The notes: a model not told the origin generated them from the letters alone. 64,000 nucleotides of DNA from Staphylococcus xylosus NJ (GCF_000338275.1 NZ_ANMR01000043.1:310001-374000), one strand, 5' to 3'; shown: positions 40,423 to 49,414, counted from the first letter of the stretch. Made by a program: numbers and translations.

Positions 40423-40812
40423 ATGTATAAAACAGGTATTTTAAATAGTGAAATTTCAAAATTGCTAAGTGATTTAGGTCATACAGATCAAATTATTATT
40501 GCTGATTGTGGTTTGCCAGTACCACAAGGGGTTAAGAAAATAGACCTTGCCTTAGAATTTGGGAAACCATCATTTTTAGAAGTATTTCACTTAATAAAGA
40601 ATCATATGGTAATTGAGCAAGTAACAATTGCTAATGAAATGATTAAGCAAAATGATGAACTCTATATACAAATGGTGTCGGAAAACATTGATATTAGTAC
40701 TATATCTCATGAACAGTTAAAAGCGGATAGTTGCAAAGTTAAAGCTATTATCAGAACAGGCGAAGCTAAACCTTTTGCTAATGCGATATTAAAGAGCGGC
40801 GTTTTATTTTAA
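40423..40812 (+). CDS. rbsD: D-ribose pyranase
   Basis: 129-residue RbsD/FucU mutarotase converting beta-pyranose to furanose ribose for ribokinase. The catalytic His20 region [17 protein letters not shown] is at 18-34, and the C-terminal [15 protein letters not shown] is conserved. ATG at 40423 follows AAAGGAGTGG. It lies directly behind an RbsR-like operator. Its neighbour here is an ABC transporter rather than the RbsU uptake protein of S. aureus. Confidence 0.93.
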   Translation: MYKTGILNSEISKLLSDLGHTDQIIIADCGLPVPQGVKKIDLALEFGKPSFLEVFHLIKNHMVIEQVTIANEMIKQNDELYIQMVSENIDISTISHEQLKADSCKVKAIIRTGEAKPFANAILKSGVLF

Positions 40813-40826
40813 AGGGGTGATTAATA

Positions 40827-42317
40827 ATGATTAATATGGATCAAATATATAAATCATTTGGACAAAATGATGTGTTGTTGGGTGTGGATCTTGAAATTGC
40901 TGATGGAGAGGTCCATGCGTTGATGGGGGAAAATGGTGCTGGTAAAAGTACATTAATGAAAATTCTAACAGGTGTCTATGAAGCGGATGGTGGCACAGTA
41001 GTAGAAAATGGGCAACCGATTCATTTTAAAAATACTAAAGATGCTGAAAGCCATGGCATCGCATTTATACAACAAGAATTGAATATTTGGCCTAATTTGA
41101 CAGTATTAGAAAACTTATTTCTAGGAAAAGAAACAACTAAATTTTTAGGTATCGTAGATAATAAAGCTATGAGGGTGCAAGCACAAGAGATATTTAATAA
41201 ATTGAATATAACGATTGATTTAAATCAATTAGCAGGAGATTTATCGGTTGGTATGCAACAAATGTTAGAAATTAGTAAAGCGCTTATGCAAGAGGCTAAA
41301 GTTATTATAATGGATGAGCCAACTGCTGCATTAACAAATAATGAAATAGAAGTGTTATTTGAACAAATCAAAAAGTTAAAAAGTGAAGGCGTATCTTTTG
41401 TCTATATTTCACATAGAATGGAAGAAATATTTAGTATTTCTGATTGTATTACCGTTATGAGAGATGGTCGCTCTATTTTAACGTCTGCTACTGAATCTAC
41501 AACACATCCACAAATCGTTAAGGCGATGATAGGTAGAGATTTAGATAACCAATATCCTGAAAGGGATTATAAGCAAGATGAATTAGTTCTTTCTGTTAAG
41601 GAGCTTAGTTCAAATGAGCATAATCTAAAATCGGTGCACTTTGAGTTGCATAAAGGAGAAATCTTAGGTTTTAGTGGGTTAATGGGTGCAGGTAGATCAG
41701 AGATTATGCGCGTGTTATTTGGGCTAGATAAAGGAACTATGCAAGTAGAATTGAATGGTAAAGAGATTTATATAAATAACCCTAACCAATCTATAAAACA
41801 TGGTTTAGCTTTTATTACTGAAAATAGAAAAGAAGAAGGGTTAGTTTTACAAGATTCTATTTTAGAGAATATATCATTACCTGCGCTAAAAAGTTTTTCA
41901 AAATCAGGCTTTCTAGCTCAAGGTTCAATGGAACAATATACACATCAAATGATTAAGCGATTAAATATTAAAGGCAAACAAGATGATGCGTGCATAGATT
42001 TGTCTGGTGGGAACCAACAAAAAGTAGTTTTAGCGAAATGGATAGCGACAGCACCACGTGTATTGATTTTAGATGAGCCTACTAGAGGAATTGATGTAGG
42101 TGCTAAAAGAGAAATATATCAATTAATGAATGAACTTACAGAACGAGGAATGTCTATTATTATGATTTCATCAGAGTTACCTGAGGTTATTGGCATGAGT
42201 GACAATGTTGCTGTTGTCCATAAAGGTAACATTGTAGGGATATTAGATAAGGCATCATTATCTGAAGAACGTATTATGACTTTAGCTACTGGAGGGAAAA
42301 TAAATGAATCAATCTAA
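40827..42317 (+). CDS. rbsA: Ribose ABC transporter ATP-binding protein
   Basis: 496 residues made of two fused ABC domains. The first has Walker A GENGAGKS (about 34-41), signature LSVGMQQ and Walker B VIIMDEP; the second has the degenerate Walker A GAGRSE and the signature LSGGNQQKV, with LILDEPTRGIDVG. This asymmetry is normal for the RbsA/MglA group. AAAGGGGTGA precedes the ATG. Overlaps rbsC by 14 nt. No ribokinase gene is present in the operon. Confidence 0.94.
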   Translation: MINMDQIYKSFGQNDVLLGVDLEIADGEVHALMGENGAGKSTLMKILTGVYEADGGTVVENGQPIHFKNTKDAESHGIAFIQQELNIWPNLTVLENLFLGKETTKFLGIVDNKAMRVQAQEIFNKLNITIDLNQLAGDLSVGMQQMLEISKALMQEAKVIIMDEPTAALTNNEIEVLFEQIKKLKSEGVSFVYISHRMEEIFSISDCITVMRDGRSILTSATESTTHPQIVKAMIGRDLDNQYPERDYKQDELVLSVKELSSNEHNLKSVHFELHKGEILGFSGLMGAGRSEIMRVLFGLDKGTMQVELNGKEIYINNPNQSIKHGLAFITENRKEEGLVLQDSILENISLPALKSFSKSGFLAQGSMEQYTHQMIKRLNIKGKQDDACIDLSGGNQQKVVLAKWIATAPRVLILDEPTRGIDVGAKREIYQLMNELTERGMSIIMISSELPEVIGMSDNVAVVHKGNIVGILDKASLSEERIMTLATGGKINESI

Positions 42318-43248
42318 GTTATCTTTTTCATATTTAGAAAAAATTATACCATTTATTGGATTAATATTATTAGTCATTATTATAAGTGCATTAAACAGTG
42401 CTTTTTTAGAACCATCTAATTTGTTTAATTTATTAAGACAAGTATCCATTAATGGTTTAATAGCATTTGGTATGACATTCGTCATTTTAACAGGGGGGAT
42501 AGACCTATCAGTTGGTTCCACCCTTGCGTTATCTAGTGCGATGATAGCCATATTAATGGTATCTGGTGTTGATTCAATTGTTGCGTTGTTAATTGGTTGT
42601 ATCTTTGGTGCTATTTTAGGAGCGATTAACGGGCTTTTAATTACATTAGGTAAGATGGCGCCATTTATCGCAACTTTAGCAACAATGACCGTGTTTAGAG
42701 GTGTCACACTGGTTATTACTGATGGTAATCCGATTACAAATTTAAATGGTAGTTATGCATTTCAACTATTTGGACGTGGCTACTTTATAGGTATACCTGT
42801 ACCAGCAGTTACGATGTTTATCACATTTATTATTTTATATATTATTTTACATAAAACGGTGTTTGGTAGACAGACTTATGCTATGGGCGGTAATGAAAAA
42901 GCGGCATTTATCTCAGGAATCAAAGTAAATAAGTTGAAGGTTATGATATATAGTTTAGCTGGCTTAATGTCTGCGATGGCAGGAGCAATATTAACATCTC
43001 GTTTAAATTCTGCACAACCAACAGCGGGCATGTCATATGAATTAGACGCTATTGCAGCTGTAGTACTTGGTGGTACTTCACTTACAGGTGGTAAAGGACG
43101 CATTCTTGGCACATTAATCGGTGTGCTTATTATAGGCGTTCTAAACAATGGTTTAAACCTATTGGGTGTGTCTTCATTTTATCAACAAGTCGTTAAAGGT
43201 GTTGTAATTATTATTGCAGTGCTAATAGATAGAAAGAATAAATCATAG
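42304..43248 (+). CDS. rbsC: Ribose ABC transporter permease
   Basis: 314-residue permease with 8-10 helices. The BPD_transp_2 motifs are seen: GMTFVILTGGIDLSVGSTLAL, MGGNEKAAFISGIKVNKLKVMIY (coupling loop) and AAVVLGGTSLTGGKGRILGTLIG. It starts inside the end of rbsA with GGAGGG upstream, indicating translational coupling. Partner of RbsA and RbsB in the membrane. Confidence 0.94.
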   Translation: MNQSKLSFSYLEKIIPFIGLILLVIIISALNSAFLEPSNLFNLLRQVSINGLIAFGMTFVILTGGIDLSVGSTLALSSAMIAILMVSGVDSIVALLIGCIFGAILGAINGLLITLGKMAPFIATLATMTVFRGVTLVITDGNPITNLNGSYAFQLFGRGYFIGIPVPAVTMFITFIILYIILHKTVFGRQTYAMGGNEKAAFISGIKVNKLKVMIYSLAGLMSAMAGAILTSRLNSAQPTAGMSYELDAIAAVVLGGTSLTGGKGRILGTLIGVLIIGVLNNGLNLLGVSSFYQQVVKGVVIIIAVLIDRKNKS

Positions 43249-43261
43249 AGGAGGTCATTTA

Positions 43262-44176
43262 ATGAAAAAGGTATTTATTAGTGCTATTGCAATATTGTTA
43301 CTTTTAGCAGGGTGTTCACTAGAATCTCCATTAGAAAATAATAACAAGGATAAATCAAACAAGAAAAAATCTGAAGTTGTCATTGGCGTTAGTATATCTA
43401 CGTTAAATAATCCGTTTTTTGTAAAAATAAAAGATGGTATTGAGGATGAAGCAAAAAAACAAGGCGTTAAAGTGAAATTTGCCGATGCACAAGATGATGC
43501 AGCAAAACAATCAAATGACATAGATGATTTAATTCAACAAAACGTAGACTACCTTATCGTTAATCCAACAGATTCAGATGCGATTTCGGGTAGTATACAA
43601 ATTGCGAATGATCAAAATATCCCAGTAATTACTTTAGATAGAGAAGTTGCTAAAGGGGAAGTAGCATCATTTATTGCTTCAGATAATGTTAAAGGTGGAG
43701 AAATGGGTGGCCAACTAATTGTAGAGCAATTCGGTAAAAATACGAAAGTTGCTGAATTAGAAGGTATACCTGGTGCAAGTGCAACGAGAGAACGTGGTAA
43801 AGGATTCCATAATGTAGCAGATAAATCACTTGATGTGGTATCGAAGCAAAGTGCTAAGTTCAATAGAACAGAAGGATTGAATGTGACGCAAAACATTATA
43901 CAAGCACATCCAGATATCAAAGCTATTTTTGCGCAAAATGATGAAATGGCACTAGGTGCTGTAGAAGCGGTGGGTAATAAGGGTATCAAAGTTATTGGTT
44001 TTGATGGTAACGAGGATGCAATTAAGTCGGTAGAAAACAATAAATTATATGCTACTGTTGCGCAACAACCTCATTTAATGGGAGAGGAAAGCATTAAAAC
44101 AGTAATGAATTTATTTGATGGTAAGAAAGTAGAGAAGAAAAACAAAATTCCATTAGAAATGAAAAAACAAAATTAA
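43262..44176 (+). CDS. rbsB: Ribose-binding lipoprotein
   Basis: 304-residue solute-binding protein. A lipoprotein signal ends in LLAGC with Cys18 as the lipidated residue, followed by a polar linker (about 20-40). The periplasmic-binding fold shows VSISTLNNPFF, NPTDSDAIS, TLDREVAKGEVASFIASDN and FAQNDEMALGAVEA, as in E. coli RbsB. Anchored on the outer face of the membrane, it delivers ribose to RbsC. AGAGGAGG precedes the ATG. Last gene of the operon. Confidence 0.94.
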   Translation: MKKVFISAIAILLLLAGCSLESPLENNNKDKSNKKKSEVVIGVSISTLNNPFFVKIKDGIEDEAKKQGVKVKFADAQDDAAKQSNDIDDLIQQNVDYLIVNPTDSDAISGSIQIANDQNIPVITLDREVAKGEVASFIASDNVKGGEMGGQLIVEQFGKNTKVAELEGIPGASATRERGKGFHNVADKSLDVVSKQSAKFNRTEGLNVTQNIIQAHPDIKAIFAQNDEMALGAVEAVGNKGIKVIGFDGNEDAIKSVENNKLYATVAQQPHLMGEESIKTVMNLFDGKKVEKKNKIPLEMKKQN

Positions 44177-44194
44177 TTGATAATAATCTATAAT

Positions 44195-44227
44195 AAAGCC
44201 GGATGTAGCAAACACTACTCCGGCTTT
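44195..44227 (+). terminator. Terminator of the rbs operon
   Basis: AAAGCCGGATGTAG pairs (one bulge) with CTACTCCGGCTTT around CAAACA. Confidence 0.82.
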
Positions 44228-44334
44228 AAAATTTATATAAATAGCTTTATTTCAGTTATTGCGTTGACACAAATTGACTATAAAATTAAAGTTACTACCA
44301 TTTCAATGAAGTTAATAAAAGGATTTGATGTAAA

Positions 44335-44850
44335 TTAGATGTCTAAGCCTTTTTCATATTTTTGACGCTCTTGTTGTTCTTTTGCATAACGCTCAGGATT
44401 CTTTTTGTAAAAATCTTGATGTTCAGCTTCTGCTTCGTAAAATGTAGAAGCGGGTAGAATTTGTGTTGCAATCGCTTTGTCTTTATCCATAGTATCCTTT
44501 AATTTCTCAATATAAATTTCTGCCAGTTCTTTTTGATCTTCATTTGTGTAGAAGATAGCAGTTTTGTATTGTGAACCTCTATCTTGGAATTGTCCGCCTT
44601 CATCAGAGGGATCTATTACAGAAAAGAAAATTTCTAATAATTTGTTGTAGGAAAACAATGCGACATCATATTCGATTTCCACAGTTTCCAAATGGCCGGT
44701 ATTACCACTTTTGACTTGTTCATATGAAGGATTATCTACATGTCCTCCCATGTACCCAGAGGTTACTTTTTCTATGCCTTCAAATGTATCAAAGGGTTTA
44801 ACCATACACCAAAAGCAACCTCCAGCGAAGTATGCTTTATTAATATTCAT
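44335..44850 (-). CDS. msrA: Peptide-methionine (S)-S-oxide reductase
   Basis: 171-residue MsrA repairing S-form methionine sulfoxide. The nucleophile Cys12 is in GGCFWC with a second Cys at 15; other conserved parts are SGYMGG, EVEIEYD-like and [22 protein letters not shown]. The ATG at 44850 is 9 nt from AAAGG; upstream ATGs lie in or before that site. No msrB follows. The gene is divergent from msrR. Confidence 0.94.
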   Translation of the reverse strand: MNINKAYFAGGCFWCMVKPFDTFEGIEKVTSGYMGGHVDNPSYEQVKSGNTGHLETVEIEYDVALFSYNKLLEIFFSVIDPSDEGGQFQDRGSQYKTAIFYTNEDQKELAEIYIEKLKDTMDKDKAIATQILPASTFYEAEAEHQDFYKKNPERYAKEQQERQKYEKGLDI

Positions 44851-44989
44851 GCTTAACATCCTTTCCGTATTAGACCTTAGTACCATATATAAAGATATCA
44901 CTTGATTTTTATACTCTTTTTATATAACTTTAATATATGTTAATTATAGTACATAGCAGTGCAATTTTGAAGATATAAGGTTGATACTA

Positions 44990-45970
44990 ATGAATGAAGA
45001 CAAACAAAGAAGTAATACAAACTCAAGCAACAACACTAAAGAAGCGCCTATGCGTAGGGTTAAGAAGAAGCGGATTAAGAAATTACCAATAATCATTTTA
45101 ATTTTTATTGTGATTTTAGCAATTATCGTAGGTTATGCAGTACATGGTTACAATTCCGGTATTAATTATGCAAAAGACCACGGGAAAACATTAAAGCAAG
45201 AAAAATTTAATGGTGCCGCTAAAAATGACGGTAAGATTACGGTAATGGTATTAGGAGCAGACGCCGAAGACGGTGGTATTTCTAGAACAGATTCTATTAT
45301 GATTGCTCAATACGATTATGTTAATAAAAAGATGAAGATGGTCTCTGTAATGCGTGATATCTATGCTGACATTCCAGGAAATGGGCAACATAAGATTAAC
45401 TCTGCATATTCCATCGGCGGACCAGAATTATTAAGACAAACGTTGAAGAAAAATTTAGGTATTGATCCTGAATATTACGCTGTTTTAGATTTCACTGGTT
45501 TTGAAAAAATGATAGATGAACTGGAACCGAATGGTGTACCGATAGACGTTGAAAAAGACATGTCAAAAAATATTGGCGTATCGTTGAAAAAAGGTCATCA
45601 TCGTTTAAATGGTAAAGAGCTCTTAGGTTATGCTAGATTTAGACATGATCCTGAAGGAGATTTTGGACGTGTCCGTAGACAGCAACAAGTGATGCAATCG
45701 CTAAAAGAGGAACTTGTGAGTGTAGATTCAATTCTCAAGTTACCTAGAGTTGCAGGTATTTTAAGAGGCTATTTAAACACCAATATGCCGGATTCTGCAT
45801 TGGTGCAATCAGGGTTGAATTTCGGTATTCGTGGCGATAAGAATGTAGATTCTATAACATTACCAATTAAGGGTACTTATCAAGATATCCAGTCACCAAC
45901 GGATGGCAGTGCTTTAGAAATTGATAAAGAGAAAAACAAAGAAGCAGTTAAGAAATTCTTGGATGAATAG
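44990..45970 (+). CDS. msrR: MsrR, LytR-CpsA-Psr family cell-envelope protein
   Basis: 326 residues: a basic cytoplasmic N-terminus ([11 protein letters not shown]), one membrane helix (about 33-53) and an extracellular LCP domain with [38 protein letters not shown] and the polyprenyl-phosphate-binding [21 protein letters not shown] enzymes attach wall teichoic acid to peptidoglycan; MsrR affects methicillin resistance in S. aureus. ATG at 44990 is 10 nt from AAGG, in preference to TTG 44981. Confidence 0.95.
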   Translation: MNEDKQRSNTNSSNNTKEAPMRRVKKKRIKKLPIIILIFIVILAIIVGYAVHGYNSGINYAKDHGKTLKQEKFNGAAKNDGKITVMVLGADAEDGGISRTDSIMIAQYDYVNKKMKMVSVMRDIYADIPGNGQHKINSAYSIGGPELLRQTLKKNLGIDPEYYAVLDFTGFEKMIDELEPNGVPIDVEKDMSKNIGVSLKKGHHRLNGKELLGYARFRHDPEGDFGRVRRQQQVMQSLKEELVSVDSILKLPRVAGILRGYLNTNMPDSALVQSGLNFGIRGDKNVDSITLPIKGTYQDIQSPTDGSALEIDKEKNKEAVKKFLDE

Positions 45971-46085
45971 TATTGTTGCTATGTAAGTGTGAGACAAAGA
46001 AGTAATTCAGTACTTGATTTTTATCATATTTCGTTAGTCTGTTCGAGTAAATATATTTAGCAAGAAGTATAGAATGGTGAAGTTT

Positions 46086-46115
46086 TTGCATTTTTACGCA
46101 GTATGATGTTATAAT
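46086..46115 (+). promoter_or_regulatory. Promoter of the candidate antitoxin RNA
   Basis: TTGCAT (46086-46091) and a perfect TATAAT (46110-46115) are 18 nt apart. Transcription should start near 46122. Confidence 0.72.
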
Positions 46116-46121
46116 AGATTT

Positions 46122-46186
46122 AACGAAAAAGATTAGCATTAATACACCAATCCCCCTCGCTACTGTCATAGTGAGGGGGATTTTTT
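46122..46186 (+). ncRNA. Candidate type I antitoxin RNA (RNAII-like)
   Basis: A roughly 65-nt RNA between the promoter at 46086-46115 and the terminator at 46150-46186. Its 5' part holds AACGAAAAAGATTA (46122-46135) and TAATACACC (46140-46148). Both recur exactly on the same strand inside the toxin gene (46289-46302 and 46308-46316), so the RNA is complementary to the toxin start region and its ribosome site. This is the DRa/DRb arrangement of Fst/par antitoxins. Ends are predicted, not measured. Confidence 0.72.
46150..46186 (+). terminator. Shared terminator of the toxin-antitoxin locus
   Basis: ATCCCCCTCGCTA pairs with TAGTGAGGGGGAT (one wobble) around CTGTCA, then TTTTT. The U run is good on the plus strand and poor on the minus strand, though toxin mRNA may still end here. 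Confidence 0.88.
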
Positions 46187-46213
46187 ATAGTGTTGGCTAT
46201 TGTCGCCTATGAG

Positions 46214-46306
46214 TTATCTATCGCGTTTACTTAGCCAGTAAGTAAAATATGCGATGGCGCAGCCACTGATGACTGGCGCAATGATGTGAACGAAAAAGAT
46301 TAACAA
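46214..46306 (-). CDS. Type I toxin peptide, Fst/PepA1 family
   Basis: 30-residue hydrophobic peptide. It contains FVHIIAPVISGCAIAYF and a basic tail WLSKRDR, nearly the same as the S. aureus SprA1-encoded toxin PepA1 (as I remember it). A single membrane helix with a charged C-terminus is the hallmark of Fst/Ldr toxins, which permeabilise the membrane. The start is TTG at 46306 with a perfect AGGAGGTG 6 nt upstream. The mRNA leader can form CTCTC...GAGAG next to the ribosome site. Antitoxin RNA and terminator lie downstream. Confidence 0.85.
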   Translation of the reverse strand: MLIFFVHIIAPVISGCAIAYFTYWLSKRDR

Positions 46307-46361
46307 ATAATACACCTCCTCTCTACGTCGAACTGACGCCTGAGAGATAGGCGACTTCATT

Positions 46362-46367
46362 ATTATA
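46362..46367 (-). promoter_or_regulatory. -10 of the toxin mRNA promoter
   Basis: Minus-strand TGGTATAAT is an extended -10. The upstream part lies in a repeat shared with 48156-48217. Confidence 0.65.
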
Positions 46368-46370
46368 CCA

Positions 46371-46434
46371 TAAAGTCCCACTTCCCAATTTATTGAGTTA
46401 GTGGGACTTATGCATGAGTAATAGCTCAAGTAAA
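46371..46434. repeat. Dispersed hairpin repeat, copy A
   Basis: AAGTCCCACT...AGTGGGACTT hairpin followed by ATGCATGAGTAATAGCTCA. It is about 80% identical, with compensating changes, to copy B at 48156-48217 and covers the upstream part of the toxin promoter. Confidence 0.75.
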
Positions 46435-46560
46435 TCTTTTATCTTCAGAGATAGGATGGTGAAATATTTTTTAAAAAATTGGATTTTTGCTCTATTTTTT
46501 GGTGCAAGATTCTTATTTTTAGACAAGATGAGCTTATATTCTGTAATAGAATGATTATTA

Positions 46561-46746
46561 CTACTGGTCAGATTTTCTAACTCCTGCAACCCCATAATGT
46601 GATGATTTCATTTCTTCTATAACTACTTGGATTGCTTCTTTATTAGCACCAGTTGTTTTTTCAACTGCATTTGTTACTTCACTTACTAAGTCTTTGAGTT
46701 GTTCATCTGAACGACCTTCTAATAATTTTACATTTACGATTGGCAT
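46561..46746 (-). CDS. 4-oxalocrotonate tautomerase family protein
   Basis: 61-residue tautomerase. After Met removal Pro1 is the general base (MPIVNVKLLEGRSDEQ); the conserved beta hairpin with VVIEEM and the YGVAGV turn follow. Staphylococci lack the catechol meta-cleavage pathway, so the true substrate is unknown. AGGAGG-type site precedes the ATG. Full length; assembles as a hexamer in known relatives. Confidence 0.93.
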   Translation of the reverse strand: MPIVNVKLLEGRSDEQLKDLVSEVTNAVEKTTGANKEAIQVVIEEMKSSHYGVAGVRKSDQ

Positions 46747-46818
46747 ATGTAATTCCTCCTAAAATAATTTAAAGATATTATATCACGAAAATTCGAAAAA
46801 TTATAAAAATAGGCAACA

Positions 46819-46860
46819 GGAACACATGTTCTTTTTATATTGATTAAGAACATGCGTTCG
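46819..46860 (+). promoter_or_regulatory. Two SOS boxes upstream of the Y-family polymerase
   Basis: GGAACACATGTTCT (46819-46832) and AGAACATGCGTTCG (46847-46860) both keep the GAAC-N4-GTTC core of LexA boxes. Strong SOS control is inferred. Confidence 0.85.
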
Positions 46861-46895
46861 TATATAATAGAGTTAATTCAGGGAGGTTGTTTGAT

Positions 46896-48158
46896 ATGTA
46901 TGATTATAATCTAGTGGAAGAAAGAGACATCTTGTGTATAGATCAAAAGAGTTTCTTTGCGAGTGTATCTTGTATTCAAAAAGGATTAGACCCTACTACT
47001 GAAAAATTAGCAGTGGTTGCTGACACTAAAAGACAAGGTTCAGTAGTATTAGCTGCCACAGGACCACTAAAAGCACTAGGTATCAAAACTGGATCTAGAT
47101 TATTTGAAATACCACATAGAAATGACATTTATATAATTAATCCAAGCATGCGAAAATATTTGGAAGTTTCTATAGAAATATCAAAAATTGCATTGCAATA
47201 TATTGCACCAGAAGACTTACATCAGTACAGTATAGACGAGTTCTTTATGGATGTGACGAATAGTTATCATAGATTTAGTAGTACGGTTCATTCATTTTGT
47301 CAAAAATTACAACTTGAAATTAAAGAAGCAACAGGTATTAATTGTTCAATAGGCATAGGCTCAAATATGTTATTGAGTAAAATTGCAATGGATATAGAAG
47401 CCAAACATAACGATAGTTTAATTGCAGAATGGCGTTATCAAGATGTACCTAAAAAACTTTGGCCAATTCAACCATTGAGCAAATTTTGGGGGATTAGCAG
47501 AAGAACAGAGGCTAAATTGAATAAAAGAGGAATTTTTACTGTTGGCGACCTAGCACATTATTCTTATACGTATTTAAAAAGAGACTTAGGTGTCGTTGGT
47601 ATCGATTTACATTTACATGCAAATGGAATTGATGAAAGTAGAGTGCGAGATAAATATAAAGTGATGAATCCATCTATTTGTAAGAGTCAAATACTCATGC
47701 GAGATTATCGGTACAGCGAAGCCAAAGTAGTTATGCGTGAATTGATTGAGGATGTTGCTAGTCGTGTTAGAGGAAGAAATCAATTAGCTAAGACGATTCA
47801 CTTTTCATTTGGTTACAGTGATGAAGGTGGTGTAAGCAAACAGTATACGTTAGAAGATCCAACAAATCTAGAAGATAACATGTACAAAGTGGTTGAAGGT
47901 TTTGCAGATGAATTATGTGACCATTATGCATTATTTCGTACAGTAAGTATTTCTTTAACTCAGTTCATCGATGAGAAAGATAGACAATTGAATTTATTTA
48001 TTGATGAGTACGAAAGAAAAAGAAATGAAAAGCTAGCTAAAACTATAGACGCCTTACATCGGAAATTTGGACGAGGAATTGTATCTAGAGCGGTATCTTA
48101 TACAGATGCAGGTACAAAACATGGTCGTCTTGGTCTTATGGCAGGCCATAAAATGTAA
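46896..48158 (+). CDS. Y-family DNA polymerase (UmuC/UvrX-like)
   Basis: 420-residue translesion polymerase. The palm carries the metal-binding DQKSFFASVSC at about 18-28 and YSIDEFFMDV; helix-hairpin-helix region FWGISRRTEAKLNKRGIFTVGDLA follows, then the little finger (about 230-350). The residue after FFASV is Ser where DinB has Glu, as in the UvrX/YqjW branch, so this is not DinB. ATG at 46896 is 9 nt from GGGAGG. Two SOS boxes lie upstream; no UmuD partner is next to it. Confidence 0.9.
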   Translation: MYDYNLVEERDILCIDQKSFFASVSCIQKGLDPTTEKLAVVADTKRQGSVVLAATGPLKALGIKTGSRLFEIPHRNDIYIINPSMRKYLEVSIEISKIALQYIAPEDLHQYSIDEFFMDVTNSYHRFSSTVHSFCQKLQLEIKEATGINCSIGIGSNMLLSKIAMDIEAKHNDSLIAEWRYQDVPKKLWPIQPLSKFWGISRRTEAKLNKRGIFTVGDLAHYSYTYLKRDLGVVGIDLHLHANGIDESRVRDKYKVMNPSICKSQILMRDYRYSEAKVVMRELIEDVASRVRGRNQLAKTIHFSFGYSDEGGVSKQYTLEDPTNLEDNMYKVVEGFADELCDHYALFRTVSISLTQFIDEKDRQLNLFIDEYERKRNEKLAKTIDALHRKFGRGIVSRAVSYTDAGTKHGRLGLMAGHKM

Positions 48159-48217
48159 AGTCTCACTTCTCAATTTAGTTGAGATAGTGGGAGTTATGAA
48201 TGAGCAATAGCTCACAT
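48156..48217. repeat. Dispersed hairpin repeat, copy B
   Basis: Starts at the polymerase stop codon. AGTCTCACTTCTCA pairs with TGAGATAGTGGGAG, then ATGAATGAGCAATAGCTCA. Homologous to 46371-46434 in the same orientation. Confidence 0.75.
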
Positions 48218-48250
48218 AAACCTAAAAACCATTGTTTAAACTATTAAACT

Positions 48251-48286
48251 AGTGGGGCTACGAAAAATGATTTCGTAGCCCCACTT
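48251..48286. terminator. Convergent terminator between the polymerase and tyrA
   Basis: AGTGGGGCTACGAAA pairs perfectly with TTTCGTAGCCCCACT around AATGA; T runs are weak on both sides. Confidence 0.7.
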
Positions 48287-48301
48287 ATAAAATTTCATAT
48301 A

Positions 48302-49393
48302 TTAACCAATATAAGTATCAAAATCATTGAGTGCCTCAGCGCCAGCTTTACGGTCATCAGGATTTTTAAAACTAATACGCAATGCCCCGTATATATCTTC
48401 GCGAACTTCTAAAATTCTAAGGTTGCTTATAGAAATATTATGTAAACTCAGAATGTTTGTCACTTTGCTAATCATACCTGGTTTATCTGGAATATCGACA
48501 TATAGATCATACTCCACAGAAAGCGCTCCTTGTTGTTTAAGGGGAAGTTCATCACGATAAGTTTTAGCATCATTAAAGAAAGCATGAAGGTCTTCGGCGT
48601 TATTACGCTCAATTAACGATATAACTTCTCCCATTTGCTCTTTCCATTCTTTTAAGATGCTTAATATAGTGTCTTTATTCTCAACTGTAATATCACGCCA
48701 CATAATTGGGTTACTGCTTGCAATTCTAGTGATATCTCTAAAACCACCAGCAGCCAATGTTTTCACTAAAGCAGAATCATCCACATGTTGAGCATTTAAA
48801 TGAACCAAACTTGAAGCGATAATGTGAGGGACATGACTGACAATCCCAGTAACAAAATCATGTTCTTCTGCAGTTGTTGAAATGAATTTAGCATCAGTTG
48901 TTTTCAATAGATCTTGGATTTCTTCAAAAGCTAGATCATTAGCTGGTTCATTATGCACGAGTATATAAAAAGCATTTTCAAACAAATGTTTTTTAGCATT
49001 TAGTACACCAGACTTATGACTCCCAGCCATTGGATGGCCACCGATAAGGTGAATATCACGTTTTAAAAGAAATTGTTCATACTGTTGAATCGTTGATTTT
49101 GTACTACCAGTATCTGTAATAATAACGTTTTTCTTTAATTGATAGCTTGGTAATTCTTGTAAGTATTTTATTGTTTGTTGTACGGGTGTTGCATATATAA
49201 TGATATCTGCATTTTCGACGCTTGATTTATAGTCTGTCGATTGAAAATCAATGATACCAATAGATAAAGCTTTATCTAATTGAGATGTATCAGCATCAAA
49301 TGCTGTAATTTCTATATCATTATGATAGTATCTTAAATTACTCGCTAGACTGCCGCCGATTAGGCCGAGCCCAACGAAAAGTATTTGTTTCAT
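48302..49393 (-). CDS. tyrA: Prephenate dehydrogenase
   Basis: 363-residue enzyme oxidising prephenate to 4-hydroxyphenylpyruvate for tyrosine. The NAD-binding [13 protein letters not shown] is at 5-17, the catalytic His region [12 protein letters not shown] near 120, and an ACT domain for feedback control at about 295-363 ([22 protein letters not shown]). ATG at 49393 is 9 nt from GAGGTGA and gives the family length. Monocistronic. A CodY-like box is just upstream. Confidence 0.94.
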   Translation of the reverse strand: MKQILFVGLGLIGGSLASNLRYYHNDIEITAFDADTSQLDKALSIGIIDFQSTDYKSSVENADIIIYATPVQQTIKYLQELPSYQLKKNVIITDTGSTKSTIQQYEQFLLKRDIHLIGGHPMAGSHKSGVLNAKKHLFENAFYILVHNEPANDLAFEEIQDLLKTTDAKFISTTAEEHDFVTGIVSHVPHIIASSLVHLNAQHVDDSALVKTLAAGGFRDITRIASSNPIMWRDITVENKDTILSILKEWKEQMGEVISLIERNNAEDLHAFFNDAKTYRDELPLKQQGALSVEYDLYVDIPDKPGMISKVTNILSLHNISISNLRILEVREDIYGALRISFKNPDDRKAGAEALNDFDTYIG

Positions 49394-49414
49394 TAAGCGA
49401 ATCACCTCTATCAA

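Noticed and set aside
42309-44040. Long antisense frames inside rbsC and rbsB (for example 42309-42707 and 43612-44040, minus)
   Set aside because: They lie wholly inside well-supported genes, have no ribosome sites and resemble no family; chance frames.
46307-46429. Longer version of the toxin frame starting at 46429
   Set aside because: The extension covers the predicted promoter, leader hairpin and ribosome site; the peptide homologue starts at 46306.
46398-46595. 65-codon minus-strand frame between the toxin and the tautomerase
   Set aside because: No ribosome site, low-complexity content, overlaps the tautomerase stop and the hairpin repeat.
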